Position numbers and translations under genes: made by a program. Positions 12,181 through 25,199 of a stretch of DNA of 64,000 nt are shown in pieces. Within the stretch, counting starts at the first letter, position 1; every line of letters begins with the position of its first letter. The stretch is from Neodontobutis hainanensis (lineage: Eukaryota; Chordata; Actinopteri; Gobiiformes; Odontobutidae), in contig JALDNG010000020.1 of the NCBI GenBank assembly GCA_024349245.1, positions 20,951,501 to 21,015,500 on the forward strand. The letters run 5' to 3'. Under the pieces are notes generated by a model. It worked only from the letters and a program-made list of their open reading frames with translations. It ran no database searches and was not told where the DNA came from.

Positions 12181-13863
12181 ACTCACACATTCATACACCA
12201 GAGCAACACTCACACATATTCATACACCAGAGCAACATTCACACATTCATACACCAGAGCAACACTCACACATATTCATACACCAGAGCAAGACTCACAC
12301 ATTCATACACCAGAGCAACACTCACACATATTCATACACCAGAGCAACATTCACACACATTCATACACCAGAGCAAGACTCACACATTCATACACCAGAG
12401 CAACACTCACACATTCATACACCAGAGCAACACTCACACATTAATACACCAGAGCAACACTCACACATATTCATACACCAGAGCAACACTCTCACATATT
12501 CATACACCAGAGCAACACTCACACATTAATACACCAGAGCAACACTCACACATTAATAGACCAGAGCAACACTCACACATTCATACACCAGAGCAACACT
12601 CACACATTCATACACCAGAGCAACACTCACACATTCATACACCAGAGCAACACTCACACATTCATACACCAGAGCAACACTCACACATTCATACACCAGA
12701 GCAACATTCACACACATTCATACACCAGAGCAACATTCACACACATTCATACACCAGAGCAACATTCACACACATTCATACACCAGAGTACCACTCACAC
12801 ACATTCATACACCAGAGTACCACTCACACACATTCATACACCAGAGCAACACTCACACATTCATACACCAGAGCAACACTCACACACATTCATACACCAG
12901 AGCAACATTCACACACATTCATACACCAGAGCAACACTCACACATTCATACACCAGAGCAACATTCACACACATTCATACACCAGAGCAACACTCACACA
13001 TTCATACACCAGAGCAACACTCACACATTCATACACCAGAGCAACACTCACACACATTCATACACCAGAGCAACACTCACACATATTCATACACCAGAGC
13101 AACACTCACACATTCATACACCAGAGCAACACTCACACATATTCATACACCAGAGCAACACTCACACATTCATACACCAGAGCAACACTCACACATATTC
13201 ATACACCAGAGCAACACTCACACATATTCATACACCAGAGCAACACTCACACATATTCATACACCAGAGCAACATTCACACATTCATACACCAGAGCAAC
13301 ACTCACACATTCATACACCAGAGCAACATTCACACATTCATACACCAGAGCAACACTCACACATTCATACACCAGAGTAACATTCACACACATTCATACA
13401 CCAGAGCAACACTCACACACATTCATACACCAGAGCAACATTCACACACATTCATACACCAGAGCAACACTCACACACATTCATACACCAGAGCAACACT
13501 CACACATATTCATACACCAGAGCAACACTCACACATTCATACACCAGAGCAACACTCACACATTCATACACCAGAGCAACACTCACACATTCATACACCA
13601 GAGCAACACTCACACATTCATACACCAGAGCAACACTCACACATTCAAACACCAGAGCAACATTTACACATTAATACACCAGAGCAACACTCACACATTC
13701 ATACACCAGAGCAAGACTCACACATTCATACACCAGAGCAACATTCACACATTCACACACCAGAGCAACATTTACACACATTTATACACCAGAACAACAC
13801 TCACACATTCATACACCAGAGCAAGACTCACATATTCATACACCAGAGCAACATTCACACACA

Positions 13864-16800
13864 AACTTGTTAGCATCAGTAGAAAACAAGCTAGGCCATT
13901 GTTGGTACCAGTGACTATGTCCACCTATTTTCTAAAGTGCAGACTAAATGGGAATTGTGTTTATCTGTTTATCTTATACACTTAACAGACTGAGGGCAAT
14001 GGAAGTATAAAGGAGATCTTCCTCAGACAACATTACCAGCACTGATATCTTAGGCTTATGGCGAAGACTCTCTTCCACACTCTGCTTTATTCTGCTCGTA
14101 AGATAATCAAGCTCGGTGGAGATAAGACCTGCTTGTCACATCCATCCTTCAGCTGTGTAATCTGTCCCGCGCAGAGGTAGTTAGGCTTGTAACCGCCGCT
14201 CTGCTCTTTACCAATGATCAATAAGGCCTCACTTAGTATTGCCCTAATTAGCAGGGATTATACAACAGTAATTAGAGCAGCTTTTTCTATCACATCAAAC
14301 CTTTATCTACTGATTGTTAAATAGAGCCAGGTTTTGTTTTTTTACCTAGAGGGGTAAAAGCAGGTGTGTATTCTATTTATTCTGCCTGTACAGGTGTGTG
14401 GGGCAGGTGACAACCCATACTTCATCAAAAAAAAAAAAAAAACTCTTCTTTGAATTGCTATCACAGGTGTACAAGCAGCTTGGAATTCCACCCCCATCAA
14501 ACGCACATGAAAAAAAAGCAGTGCATATGTGGGCCCCACACACACAGAGAATAAAAAGGCAGATGAAACAGGGTGTCGGAAGTAAAAAATATAAATCATA
14601 GGCTGATTTTTATTTTTTTTTTAAACCGCCACTTCTTCCTGTTGTAATCTTCTCTGTCTGCGTTCCTCCAGGCAAAAGCACATAAAGGCATTAGCCCCCT
14701 TTTCTGCTCTGTAAATGTCAGAGGTATGCATGGCTGGGGCTTAATAAAGCAGAGGTAAAACAGCAAGAAGTTGTATTAACGGCCTCCACACTGGCCCAAC
14801 AGCAAAGAATCGCTTACATACTGTATATTGACCCGTCTTATGCAGACAGTTTTTTCAACCGTTTCTGCTTATGAGCATGGAAAAGTGTTACTCCAGAAAA
14901 ACTGTGAATTAACTTGAAAGCAAAAGTAAATGTTTGGAAATTAAGAAATGGTTTGTTGTAAGGTCAGTTTGAAAACCCACACGAGGAAGTAGTGGGTGAA
15001 GTGAGGGTGGGCTCCATGACTTCTCTATTTAAATCTGACACTAAAACACCAAGACCTGATTTTGTGCCAGAAATCCATCATATCTGCTGTTCTGCATTTA
15101 TTATAGTATAATGTGTAAAGCTGCTGCTCTTTGTCATTTTGGTTTGCTATGTGTTGCTATCTGTTTTACTATTTCATTTTGTATTGACTTCTTTCTTCTG
15201 TAGGCTAGAATATGTTTTTTATGAAGACCATGCTTATCATTACTTTTTGCTGTGTAATATTTTTATACTGTCTGAAGTTATTTAGAGTTGCCCCGAATAC
15301 AAATACCAGTACTCAATAATACTATAATTATTATATAATTATAGTCTCTTGTACTTGTTTGTTAATCTTTTCAATATTGCCATTAAAATATTTTACCCAC
15401 TGTTTGCAAGTGTCTGTTCCCCAATATTTTTATTTTTAAGGAATTGTTGCCATAAATTTAAAAGAAATCAATAGAAATGCTGTGTTAAAGCCAAGAGCTA
15501 CAGAAACGGTCTCAAAACAAGTCACAGATAAAACATAAGAAAAATCAATGGCTCTTGAATCGGTGTGGTTTTGTATTAACTGATCGACACAGTAGACACT
15601 ATATTGGATAGCATGTATGTGGCTGCATGTAGCAACCTCTAACTTCAAGATGCTCCAAACTTTGTAATCACTTGTGCAACCTCACCAGTCCATTGCAAGT
15701 TCACAAACTTTAATGGTCCACTAAACCCAGAGCTTGGATTATCACAACACTTGACAGGCCCGTGCCCATAGTCACTGACTCTATCTCTGTGATTCCCTGC
15801 TCTCTCCTTCACTCACTTACTCGTATGATCACCACCTCAGAGCCTACTCTCTGTCCTCACCCCTCATTTTTGATGTTAATCAAAGTTTAAACAGTCGATG
15901 TGGAGATGAAGAACTCCCTGGACAGGGATGAGACCATAGGAGACAGTGCAAGTAGCGCTGTCAGTGGGTCTCAAATGAGGCTTTGTCATTACTCCTATTC
16001 CAGCAAATGAAGCGTCATTACTGAAACGCTGGCTAAACGCTGCCAGCCCGAGCGGAACAATCACATTTGTGGCGAGACATGACTGTGGTTCTTGCAGAGT
16101 GACCTCAGCTTGCCTCATTTACTTGGGGTGTTTTAATCGGGGCTTTACATTCCATTATAGGCCAAATTTAATCTGGACCATCAACATAGCAGGTAGCCTC
16201 CAGGGGATGCTCATGAAAAAGCCCTGACATATCCTTGGAAAAGAACAACCCTTTTATTTTTTGACTGTTATGCTTTACCTTGTAACATCTACGACAAACA
16301 TATATATTTATATTCATTTGGAAGTTATCAATTGGCATAAAAAGGTTTCTAACTTTTCTTTTATGTTCCACAGCCATAATAGGATCCTCTCTATTTTCTT
16401 TGCAAATGCAGAATTGAGTTTCACAAAAAAAAAAAGGGTCAAGGGACAGTTTATACTAGTATGGCTCCGGCCAATGTGATAGTTTGGAATAGATTGGTAC
16501 AGTTTTTGTATCTCATGACATAAAAAAAAAGTTTAAGAAGAAGGTCTTTGTCCTTTGTTTTTATTGATGTAGCCTGACCAGCCTTCCTAATTCTTTATTC
16601 TACTTTATACAAACAATTAGTCTGGGCTCTAGGATTTGGATTTCAAGAGGTCAGGACCAAAACATGCAGAATAGATTGTCTCTAGGTGCATTGGAGACAA
16701 AATAATGTGACCTTTGTAATCACAGTCCCATTAGACTTTGAAAAGTAAATGAGTATGAGTATTGATCTTCCTATTTACAGACTAGGACATTATAGATATG

Positions 16801-17819
16801 TCAGGGATTTTTTTACTATCCCTTTATTATCTTCATGGGGAAATTCTGTGTTCCACAGTGTCCTCCCAGCATATTTTATTAGTTAGTGGTAGAAACCAGA
16901 GAATCCAGAGGAAACCCACCCAGAATTGCCTTTTCTGATTTAGAATGAGTGACATACAGTACAGTATAATGGAATTTATTTGAAAAGTACTCCCTTAGAC
17001 TTAGCCCCTCACAAATACATGTACAGCCACGCAAACAGTGGCAGGCATTAAGTTTCCTTTGACTCAGCTTGAGTGAAACCACAATCCGGCTGCACGGCAG
17101 GCTGATAGCTGCGCACTGTCTGCACCACTAAAGACAGCGTCCGTATGACCTTTAGTTTGACCATATTTCGGCACCTCTCGGGGTGTCACTCTGGATGGAC
17201 ATGATGTCACCAGCTCCTACATCACACACAGGCATTCGGGAGCCCTCAGAATAGCTCTGGGTTGCAGGGTCACATCCACTATGAGAGGCATGTACTGGAG
17301 GAGATAAGCACACAGCTGCTCAGCGCTTATTCTTGGACATTTCTTGGTAACTCTATTTTCAAACAGTCTCCTTACAGTGCCTTCATTCTTACACCTAACT
17401 CATTCTGACTCCATCTCACCTTTTTTTTTTTTTGCTCTGGCAGTATTAATCACAGCACACTAAACAGCGACTGACGCCATTCACAAGGCAGGGCTTTGTT
17501 GGCCGCGCTACTGCCCACTGAATACAACTCCAATCCTTTTTGTCTGCCTAAGTAGACTCTTAGAGGAGGCTCCTCCTGCTCCAAGGGCCCTCAGATTACC
17601 TCTTATAAAGGGCCGGGTGATGGGTGAGCTCGGCTGGGGGGTGGTTTGGGGGAGATGCACTGTGAGTAATGCCAAGGGCCACTGCTTAGCAACCAGCCAG
17701 TTTGGAGATTCAAAGACACTGAAATGGGCAGCATAAACCATTTAAATTATGATAAAACCTGTCACCTGTTGTTAAGACAATGGTCCATACTTCCTACTGC
17801 CTGTTTGTTACTGTAGAAA
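13864..17819. other. Unique noncoding DNA, possible regulatory blocks
   Basis: There is no gene or clear transposon. Four stretches are richer in G+C and free of obvious repeats: 14,040-14,290, 15,880-16,140, 17,090-17,340 and 17,480-17,740. They would be the first places to look for conserved noncoding elements. Simple runs occur at 14,426-14,442 (A), 16,424-16,435 (A) and 17,422-17,433 (T). Confidence 0.35.
14245..14274. promoter_or_regulatory. Homeodomain-type motif cluster
   Basis: Two TAATTA cores (14,245-14,250 and 14,269-14,274) flank a GGATTA core (14,255-14,260) within 30 bp. TAATTA is the generic Antp/Lhx-type homeodomain site and GGATTA the Otx/Pitx type. Such short words occur by chance in AT-rich DNA. 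The cluster lies in an otherwise repeat-free stretch about 5 kb inside the proposed first intron, so an enhancer is possible but unproven. Confidence 0.25.
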
Positions 17820-17895
17820 AGATATATTTATACATATACATGTATAAATATATGTATGATCTATGTCAATTATATATATTATATATATATAAATG
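17820..17895. repeat. AT-rich alternating TA tract
   Basis: Imperfect TA/ATAC tract (tatacatatacatgtataaa, then attatatatattatatatat). It is simple sequence with no other content. Confidence 0.8.
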
Positions 17896-19291
17896 TGGAT
17901 AACGGCAATGGCTTTGCACATTAAGTCTAACAAGACTAAATTAGTATATTAAAAGTATGCGTAAAGCAGTGTAGAGAATAATCTACAGTGTCCACACACA
18001 CTAAACAGATATTTAAGCAACAGAACCAACCTTGAAAACACATAATTCAAGCATATGCAAGGGTCTCCAGAACCTGTGAGACCCCTGCAGCGCTAAAAAG
18101 AGCTGATTCCCAGAGCCCCAAAGTCATAGCTAATAAGAACAAAAACTCTAGGTGACGGGTGAGTGGGAAGAAAAATGAGCCCTGGCAAGATCTCACATTC
18201 AGAGACTACAAAACCTGCGCCAAGTTGTACAAACAATCCAAAGCAAACACATCTGTGAATCATCACTTACAGAACACTGATATAAGTCCCAGTGTGGGCT
18301 TGTGTGCTCGCTTTATTCTTTTTTAGTTTACACTCAGAAAGGCTTTGTTGTGAATGGAGCAAAGAAAAAAGGTGTGTCCGGTTCAAAGGTACAGCGTAGC
18401 ATACCAAGCACTGAAACGTGTCTTAATCCTGAGCAGACACAAACTGGACCAATCCATCACCTAAGCCCTCCCATTCCCCTGTGATTGATGCGGGTCATCA
18501 AATCACTGGAGCTGTTTTAATTCCACCATTAAAACACTTTGCCTATATGTCGATAGATTGCTTGTAAAAAATCAAAGGGATGCTGACTTGACACTCTGTG
18601 CTGAGACTGGACGTAGAGAGACAGAGTGAGAGGGAAATGGGGTGTTGCTCTGGCTCAAGAAATGACCAATCGCTCCACATCTAAGATGATTAATATTAAA
18701 AATGGATCAGGCAAATGAGAATCAAAAGTAGGGCACTATCCAAGGAGGGTTTAAGTCTTGTACAACCACAACACAAGGCAAAAAAGTCAAATCACCACAA
18801 TGAACCCTTCGTCTAAGGGAGGGTGCTTCATTCTGGGCTTTACTTAACACTTGATTATAGCAAACATTATACACAAAATGAATCATAGGTAATGTTATTT
18901 TGATATAAGGTGAACCAGATACTGACTTATTCTAAGCAACAAATTGAAGACCTACATGAAAGAGAAATCTGTTTAATTTAACTTGTCATTTGTTTTAAAT
19001 GACCAAAGCATTACAGCAGCCACTACATTATCATTTTAATCTCACACACACATTAGCAAATTCCAAGTCCTGCTGTGTCCTGTTTTCCTGTTGATAAATG
19101 CCTGTATGAATGCACTAATGTCAAGATCTCAATTGTAAAGCATGTTGAGCACTGTCATTTTGTCATAATGTATCCAACACATGCAGGGTGCGTCCAACAG
19201 ATTCTAAAGAAGAAGCAGCAAAACGCACTTTGGGTCAATCTTTAAAACGGTGTCAAAGTTTCCAGAAAGCAACGTAAAGCAGTAAACTCAC
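17896..19291. other. Unique DNA, proposed first intron next to the exon
   Basis: No coding signal. It directly follows the splice donor of the minus-strand exon. A weak resemblance to a LINE/SINE tail lies at 19,130-19,165 (TCAATTGTAAAGCATGTTGAG). Confidence 0.4.
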
Positions 19292-19364
19292 CATCCACTT
19301 GCAAATACAGTAATCCACCAACAAGGATGACCACCAGCGGACTCATTCTCGCATATTTAAACAT
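19292..19364 (-). CDS. robo2: First coding exon, candidate roundabout receptor (robo2-like)
   Basis: On the minus strand an ATG at 19,362-19,364 opens a 24-codon frame. An in-frame TAA lies upstream near 19,470, so the start is within this exon. The peptide has the form of a signal peptide: a short basic start (MFKYAR), a hydrophobic core, then MSPLVVILVGGLLYLQVDG. The exon ends one base into the glycine codon at a strong donor (G|GTGAGTTT), which is phase 1. The second ATG (codon 7, 19,344-19,346) has A at -3 and is the better start; the first has T at -3. The ending LLYLQVDG and the phase match what I remember of vertebrate ROBO2, whose signal peptide ends FLYVRVDG before the first Ig domain. 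Robo receptors bind Slit at the growth cone. The similarity is short, so another secreted or membrane protein is possible. Exon 2 is not in the window, which fits a very long first intron. Confidence 0.45.
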
Positions 19365-20130
19365 CCACCGTTTACAGTAAATCCTCGGAGTTTCTGCGCA
19401 CAAATACACGTCCAGAAAACCCGAGTCTATTCCGGCAGTCTTCGGAGCAGGTAGTGGTCCTAGTTACATGTCAGTTTCAGAGTCCAAAGAGTGACAGGAT
19501 CCATGGGGCTCGTCCGGAGCTGTACATATCCGAGCTCAAGCCTCGCTCCTTCCTGACCTCCGCTCACTCCGGGAGTTCATCCGCAGTGGACTGTCCGGGA
19601 TGAGCTAGAGCAATAGCTGAAGTGAAACGACTGGTTGATAAGAGCAAATGTTAAGTCCACATTGGGGGAAAAAACAAGACGCGCACTTCTCCGCTGCACC
19701 TCCTTCCCCGAGCTTCTCCAGCCGCGTCTCTTGACACCTTTTCGATCTCCGCGATCTTTACGCGCTTCATTCAACGCGACCAACACATGGCGCGAAACCG
19801 ACACTCACTCACTCACTCCAACTGTCATTTCTTCCATCAAAAGTTATTTTATCACTAAGGGGACAGCGCTCCTTGGAGTCCCATGTGCGTAGCGTGAGAC
19901 AGAGCGCAGTGAACGTTCAGTCACAAGTCAAGGGAACATCCTCCTCCTCCGCTGTGAGGCTGTGAGCGAGGCTGGTTTATTGGATGGTTTGGGAGCAGCG
20001 CGGCACTGAGGAGAGAAGAGACACTCATGCGACACAGGGAGCAGCGGGGCACCAGTTAGGACACGGGAGCTCCGGACCGTAACGCACCCCAGCAGCAGGA
20101 CCAAGACTCTTATGATGGCTTGTGCGCACC
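19365..20130 (-). promoter_or_regulatory. CpG-rich 5' UTR and promoter region
   Basis: This block has many CpG sites (ctccgcgatctttacgcgct, gcgcggcactg and others) in a region otherwise poor in CpG, as expected of a vertebrate CpG-island promoter. It lies directly upstream of the minus-strand exon, so the proximal part should be 5' UTR and the rest core promoter. No TATA box at a clear position was recognised. The open frames on both strands here follow from the low stop frequency of GC-rich DNA. The island could also serve a divergent plus-strand transcript. Confidence 0.55.
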
Positions 20131-21204
20131 GAAACAATAGAAAACCTCTCTGTGTAACGTTTTCACATATTTGGATTATTTCCAGCTATTCATTGTTAAC
20201 AAATTGACGATTGCAATTGCAAATAACAGTGGAGTGAAAATTTGCTTCATAAAGTGTAAGATATAAAGAAGAATTATCTGAAGGACCAGAGATGGATGTC
20301 ACTGACTCATACTCATTTACCTGAATAAGAGCAAACAGCACTTTCTCATGACCTTAGCCTGATTAAGGTCATATTCAGAAGAAGCCATAATTAAATGAAG
20401 ACATTGTTATTCTTATTATTACTGCAACATGTAAACAGCTTAATTGAAACTTTCACAGCATTTTTTGCAGTTGCCAATGGTTACGCATTTCCAGAGTAGG
20501 GTCAAGTATGGTGGATGGGCGGAAAGCAGGAACAAAGAGATTTTAAGGGAAATGAACAGACATAATTAAGCACTTTGGTAAAAGACAGCTTTAAAAATGG
20601 AGACTTGCAAAATAAAGCTGCAGAACAAAATAAAATAGGGGCTTGTGTTTGGTCAGCAATTTGCAGAATTGATGCAAATTCTGAAAAACACCACGCATAA
20701 ACTCATGTGATCACTGGTGCATGTGTTTGGGTTAATCCCAAAAAACAATACTTATACACACTAAGTGCACCAAGTGTGAACACATTCATCAGAAGATTGT
20801 CCTGACCTGACAACAATGAACATATATTATATTAAAACTGTGTTGTCTGTGAAAGTATAGTCTTCTTTGAATGTTGTGACATGTTTGAATGTTTTTTTTC
20901 AGCATCATCTAGAAGCAAGATGCTGTGCTCCTTCTAGGGTTTTCAATGAGTTATGTGCTTTTCATTAATAATGGTGGCGAAGATTAATGAAAATGTATTT
21001 GCAGATCAGATGGAAATAAATACATTTACAGTGCGATATACACAGCCTATTCAAAGTGTGTAACATGTTAGATACAACTCTTAGAGAATTTCTCATTCCA
21101 GTCTTGTCATAGACTCCACAGGCCCCTTTTTGGACAACATAGTGTTTGGAGAAGTATTTGAAACACCTTTTGCCCTGGTTCTTAACATGTTCTCACTGGG
21201 TACT
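20131..21204. other. Unique noncoding DNA upstream of the CpG island
   Basis: AT-rich, no gene or recognisable repeat. If the exon call is right this is the upstream intergenic side. Confidence 0.4.
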
Positions 21205-21385
21205 ACTGGGACAATCCAAAAGCATACAATTGGCAAATCTAAACTATCCCTATAGTGAAGGAATGTGAATGGTTGTTTGTCAGTGTGTCAGCCCTGTGAC
21301 TAACTGGCCTCAGTCCAAAGCTGCTGGGATAGCCTCCAGTCACCCTCAACTCCTAACGTGACAAAACAGAAGACAATAAATCAGT
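21205..21385 (+). repeat. Common fish interspersed repeat fragment
   Basis: Contains GAATGTGAATGGTTGTTTGTC, then GCTGGGATAGCCTCCAGTCA, which are hallmark pieces of the repeat also found at 40.0-40.5 kb (plus) and 38.3 kb (minus). It is heavily diverged and truncated. Confidence 0.55.
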
Positions 21386-24300
21386 GTTTTTTTTTCTTTT
21401 AATAAATATATATATATTTAATAATGAAAAGCACTTTGAATGCTTTTTAAACTTAAAATAATTTAAGTTCTTGTGATAAACTCACACCAAACGAACAAAT
21501 TAGAAATCCAGTGAGGTAAGAGATTTTGAGCTTATTAATAATCACACCACAAAACCAAGCAAGAACCAAGAGCCATTGTTAAAACTGGTTTAGTTTTTCA
21601 GTGAATAGTTATAATCTTGCACTATGTAGTATGCATCTCAGCAAACAAAATGAAAATCCTAGCACAAACATGTCAAACACCTGTGTCTGTATTGTCTATA
21701 ACATGTCCTGTTATTCCATACCGAGAGAAATCAGATGCCGCGTTGCACGGGATATTAATGCACTGGGATATTGAGGCAGAAATGTAAATATGATCCCGGT
21801 CAGAAATCGATGACTGATTGACCGAGGCTGTGCATAAATGAGCAGCGAGAACACACGGACATGACCTATGCGTGTCTTTTGAGGTTGGGCTTATTAGAAA
21901 TGGAATAAATACCAGTCATATTCGCTCTAATTATGGAAATAATGCAAACAGAGTCATGTTATGTTGAGGTTTGACAGAGAAATGGATTTGAATCAAGTTT
22001 GCTTTACTGCCCGGCAACATTCCCTATGCATTTTAGAACAAGCTGTGAGCTCCCCCTACTGGTGCCAGGTGGAACCACACCAAGGCTCTGTCCTGTTTGT
22101 TATTAGAGATCCCTGCCTTAAATATTTCATAAATAAACAGGCGTGATAAATCAGAATGTGGTGTTTATTTGTGCAGTGGGTTTGATAAATGCTGCAGCAG
22201 ACGAGCTAATTCAACACCCAAATAAAATATTCATGTGATATGGAGTCATGTGTGGTTAAGGCAGACCTGCTTTAGTTGTGATTTAGTCATAGGTTTAGGT
22301 TCTATTTTTAGTCCTGGCCAAGAGCTGGTTCATTCTGGATTTACCCATATTTTAAAACTTGATTAGTTGTACAGTTAGTCCTTAAGTTACATCTTTGCTT
22401 TAGGGTTATACGTACTCGTGGGAACTAGTCTTGTGTCTAGGTTTAGAATTGGGTTTAGTTTAATTTAACATAAAAACTTTGGCCAATCACATGTTTGCTA
22501 GATGGTGGTCTGTAGTTAGAGACTATCCCATTGGCTGTTGTTCTAACCACTTGTCAAAATTGAATCAGTGGCTTCTAATAATTATATTCCAGGGCTGGCT
22601 TCTGCTGCTCACACAGAGAACCAATGCACAATTACTTTTAAATGAATTAATTAATAGAGAAAAGTAAAGCAAACTGAAAAAAGTGGATAAATATTGGCAA
22701 CACAATGATTAACAAGGCAGAGGTATATTGCTAAAGTTTTAAAGGAAGCTCTAAAATTCTGTTTAATGTAACGCTTTATGGAACGTTAAGGGCTGGGGTT
22801 GGGACCATGATGGGACATTAGGAGTCTTTTTTGGGGGTAATGCAGAAGTCCATGTTAAGTTTGGGTTTTGTTCCTGAGCCAAAGCTAAAGATATAAATTA
22901 ACAAAATTTTTATTAGCATAATATCATTGATATAATAATAATATGGTTTTCTTGAGCACAAAGATTTTCCATTTCATTTTCACATTAAAGGAGACCAAAA
23001 GACCTCAAAAGTCAGTTGTTGCCCTAAAGGTGTTTGCTCAAAAACATGGCGGCCATAAAACCCCCGCTCTAACCCAGTATGAGACTAAACCGCTCTGAAA
23101 CCACTTCTGTTGCCTGTAATGACAGCTTTGTCTGTGTTTTTTCCTCCGTTATGTTTGCCAGGCAGCATGTCCAGACCTGCCCTATAAACGCTTTACTGGG
23201 AAGTTGAACTGCGATGTGTTGGAAGTTCACTGTCTGCTCCCACTGCAGGCTGCGCTGTCAACCGGCCAGACACAGCCATTTATCTTCATATTTTAATATC
23301 TTTGCGGGCTGAATGCAAATGTTGTCTTCAGCGCTCCTTTGTACAACACTGGCCTAGATCCGAGCAGATGCGAGTGTAAGCACACTGAAGCACAAACACA
23401 CACTCGCACAACAGCCAAACAGAAATTTATTGTGTCATCAGTGTTGCCGAAGGTTCAGAGCAAATAAAGGAGGGGAAAGAAGCGATTGGAGAAAGGTCAT
23501 TTACTGAGAAGAAAAGCCCACTTCAAACATAAACAATGCGGCGGATGGCTTCATTGATGGAGAAGGAAGTGGAGTGTAATTCTCCCTCGAGCTAAAGGCT
23601 TTTATTCCACACTTTCAATCAGTCGCACCTCACAGCTGTAGCACACTGCTGTATTATATGAATACAAACATACCCTTGCTCTCGGGGGCAAAGTTTCCTT
23701 ATTCATTAAGAAATTATGAGAAAACGCCAGTGTTTAAAAGAACTACACAAAATCACAAGTTCTTTCAAGTGCTTATCACTAGATCAAAGGGGGACCAGTA
23801 GAATTGACTCCTGACTCCTGTCTAGTCCTCGATTTAGTTTTTTTATAAACCCGGGTTTGCCCTAGATTTGGACCAAATTCCAATTCTCTAATTCTCCAAT
23901 TCTCCCCTACCCTTCCCCTTCCCCTTTGCCACTCCAAAGGAATGGGAAAGGGGTAGGACTATGAACATATGAAAGTTTTTATAATACATATGGTTTATAT
24001 TTTTGTGTATGCCAACAAAAAAAAAACAGCGGTGTTAAGCATTAGCTAATATAAAGTAAACATTTTACAAATCCCAGAGTGACCTGTGAAAGTAAATGCA
24101 CTGCATTATGGGAATTTATTCAACACCTTCATTTCCAACAACCTTCAGTAGTCATCCGCATAACTAATGAGCCGAGGTAAATAAAATAAAACATAATCTC
24201 AAATGTCCTTTATAATTTCTCATCATAATCATTTGCGTGTTAATAAATATATAAAAACACTTTGTGTCTGTATTGGACATGGAACTGGGAACCAATCAGA

Positions 24301-25199
24301 TGTACAGCAGCAGAAAATGTGAGACATTGTACATCACCCTCATCCATCCTCTACTCACCAGGTCAAGTAACATGGTCCCAAAATGTAATGTCAATAGACA
24401 TGTTTTAATTATCATGCCAATTTAGAAAAAACATTACAATAGAGAAAAAAGGCTTGTTTAATCCATACATGGGATTATTGCCCAATGTAATGTTTACAGT
24501 GATAATTCTTCATTGCATCTCAATTGATCCTGAAGTCCTTTGAACTTAAATTTGTTTCAGCATTAGCTCTTGCTATGTCCTTCTTGTCTATGCGATATGG
24601 AATTAATTTAATTAATTAATTTAAAACAAAATATGGAACTAGGATGGAAGAGTAGGCCAAACCTAAGAGCTAGCAATGTCCAACGATGAGCAGCTGTTCC
24701 ACAAACACAATGAGAACTTCTCTGATTGATTATTAACTTTGAAATGTTTTAAAATGTGACAGTAACGGGAAAAGATTCAAACAAATGACCCTTTCCAGCA
24801 TCTGCCAGTGGATTTAAATCTCTTTGAAACAAAACAATGGAAAGACGATTACAGATGTGGCAGCTGTTTTTGAACAAGCTTTTTTATGTTTTTAATGTTG
24901 TAAATCACTGCACTTATTAGACATCATGGCTCTACGTACCATATCTGTGTGATTTTCACTTTCTCAAATGAAAAGATAATCAACCCAGAAAAAACTGACC
25001 AAACTACGGTTGATGTCTGTATTGTGGTGAATGACCCACAAGACACTGGGACTGCATTTGGAGGATCCTGACAAATGGAGGCAAATAATATTTAGTAAGA
25101 ATTAGTGCCAAAGGGTCTGGACACATTATGTTAGCGTAGGTGTTAATGTACAGAATGTTGTCAGAACAAAGCTAAGACATTACAATTCAAGTACGTTGA
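21386..25199. other. Unique noncoding DNA
   Basis: No gene is supported. A short TA run lies at 21,406-21,417 and a TTAATTAA-type run at 24,600-24,625. The stretch 23,100-23,680 is richer in G+C and repeat-free and is a candidate for a conserved noncoding element. At 23,880-23,950 there is a C-rich simple tract (cccttccccttcccctttgc). Confidence 0.35.

Larger units (their letters stand above)
9099..13863. repeat. 4.8-kb minisatellite, 27/29-bp units
   Basis: A single uninterrupted array of about 170 units. Each unit contains ATTCATACACCAGAGCAAC followed by ACTCACAC (27 bp) or by versions with an extra CA or TA (29 bp). Variants are scattered through it: GAGTAAC, GAACAAC, GAGCAAGACTC, TTTACAC and TTAATACAC. 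Larger duplicated blocks exist (periods of 197, 116 and 280 bp). The open frames that cross the left part (THSYTRATF-like repeats) are a consequence of the repeat and not proteins. The reverse complement of the SINE segment at 1,503-1,531 differs from the 29-bp unit at only two positions, so the array seems SINE-derived. If the exon near 19.3 kb is real, the array lies in that gene's first intron. Confidence 0.97.

Noticed and set aside
9099..13863. CRISPR-like array
   Set aside because: Units are contiguous without unique spacers, no cas genes are present and the context is a vertebrate genome.
19577..19892. Protein-coding frames on both strands in the CpG-rich block
   Set aside because: GC-rich DNA has few stops. 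The frames overlap each other, have no family resemblance and lie in the expected 5' UTR or promoter.
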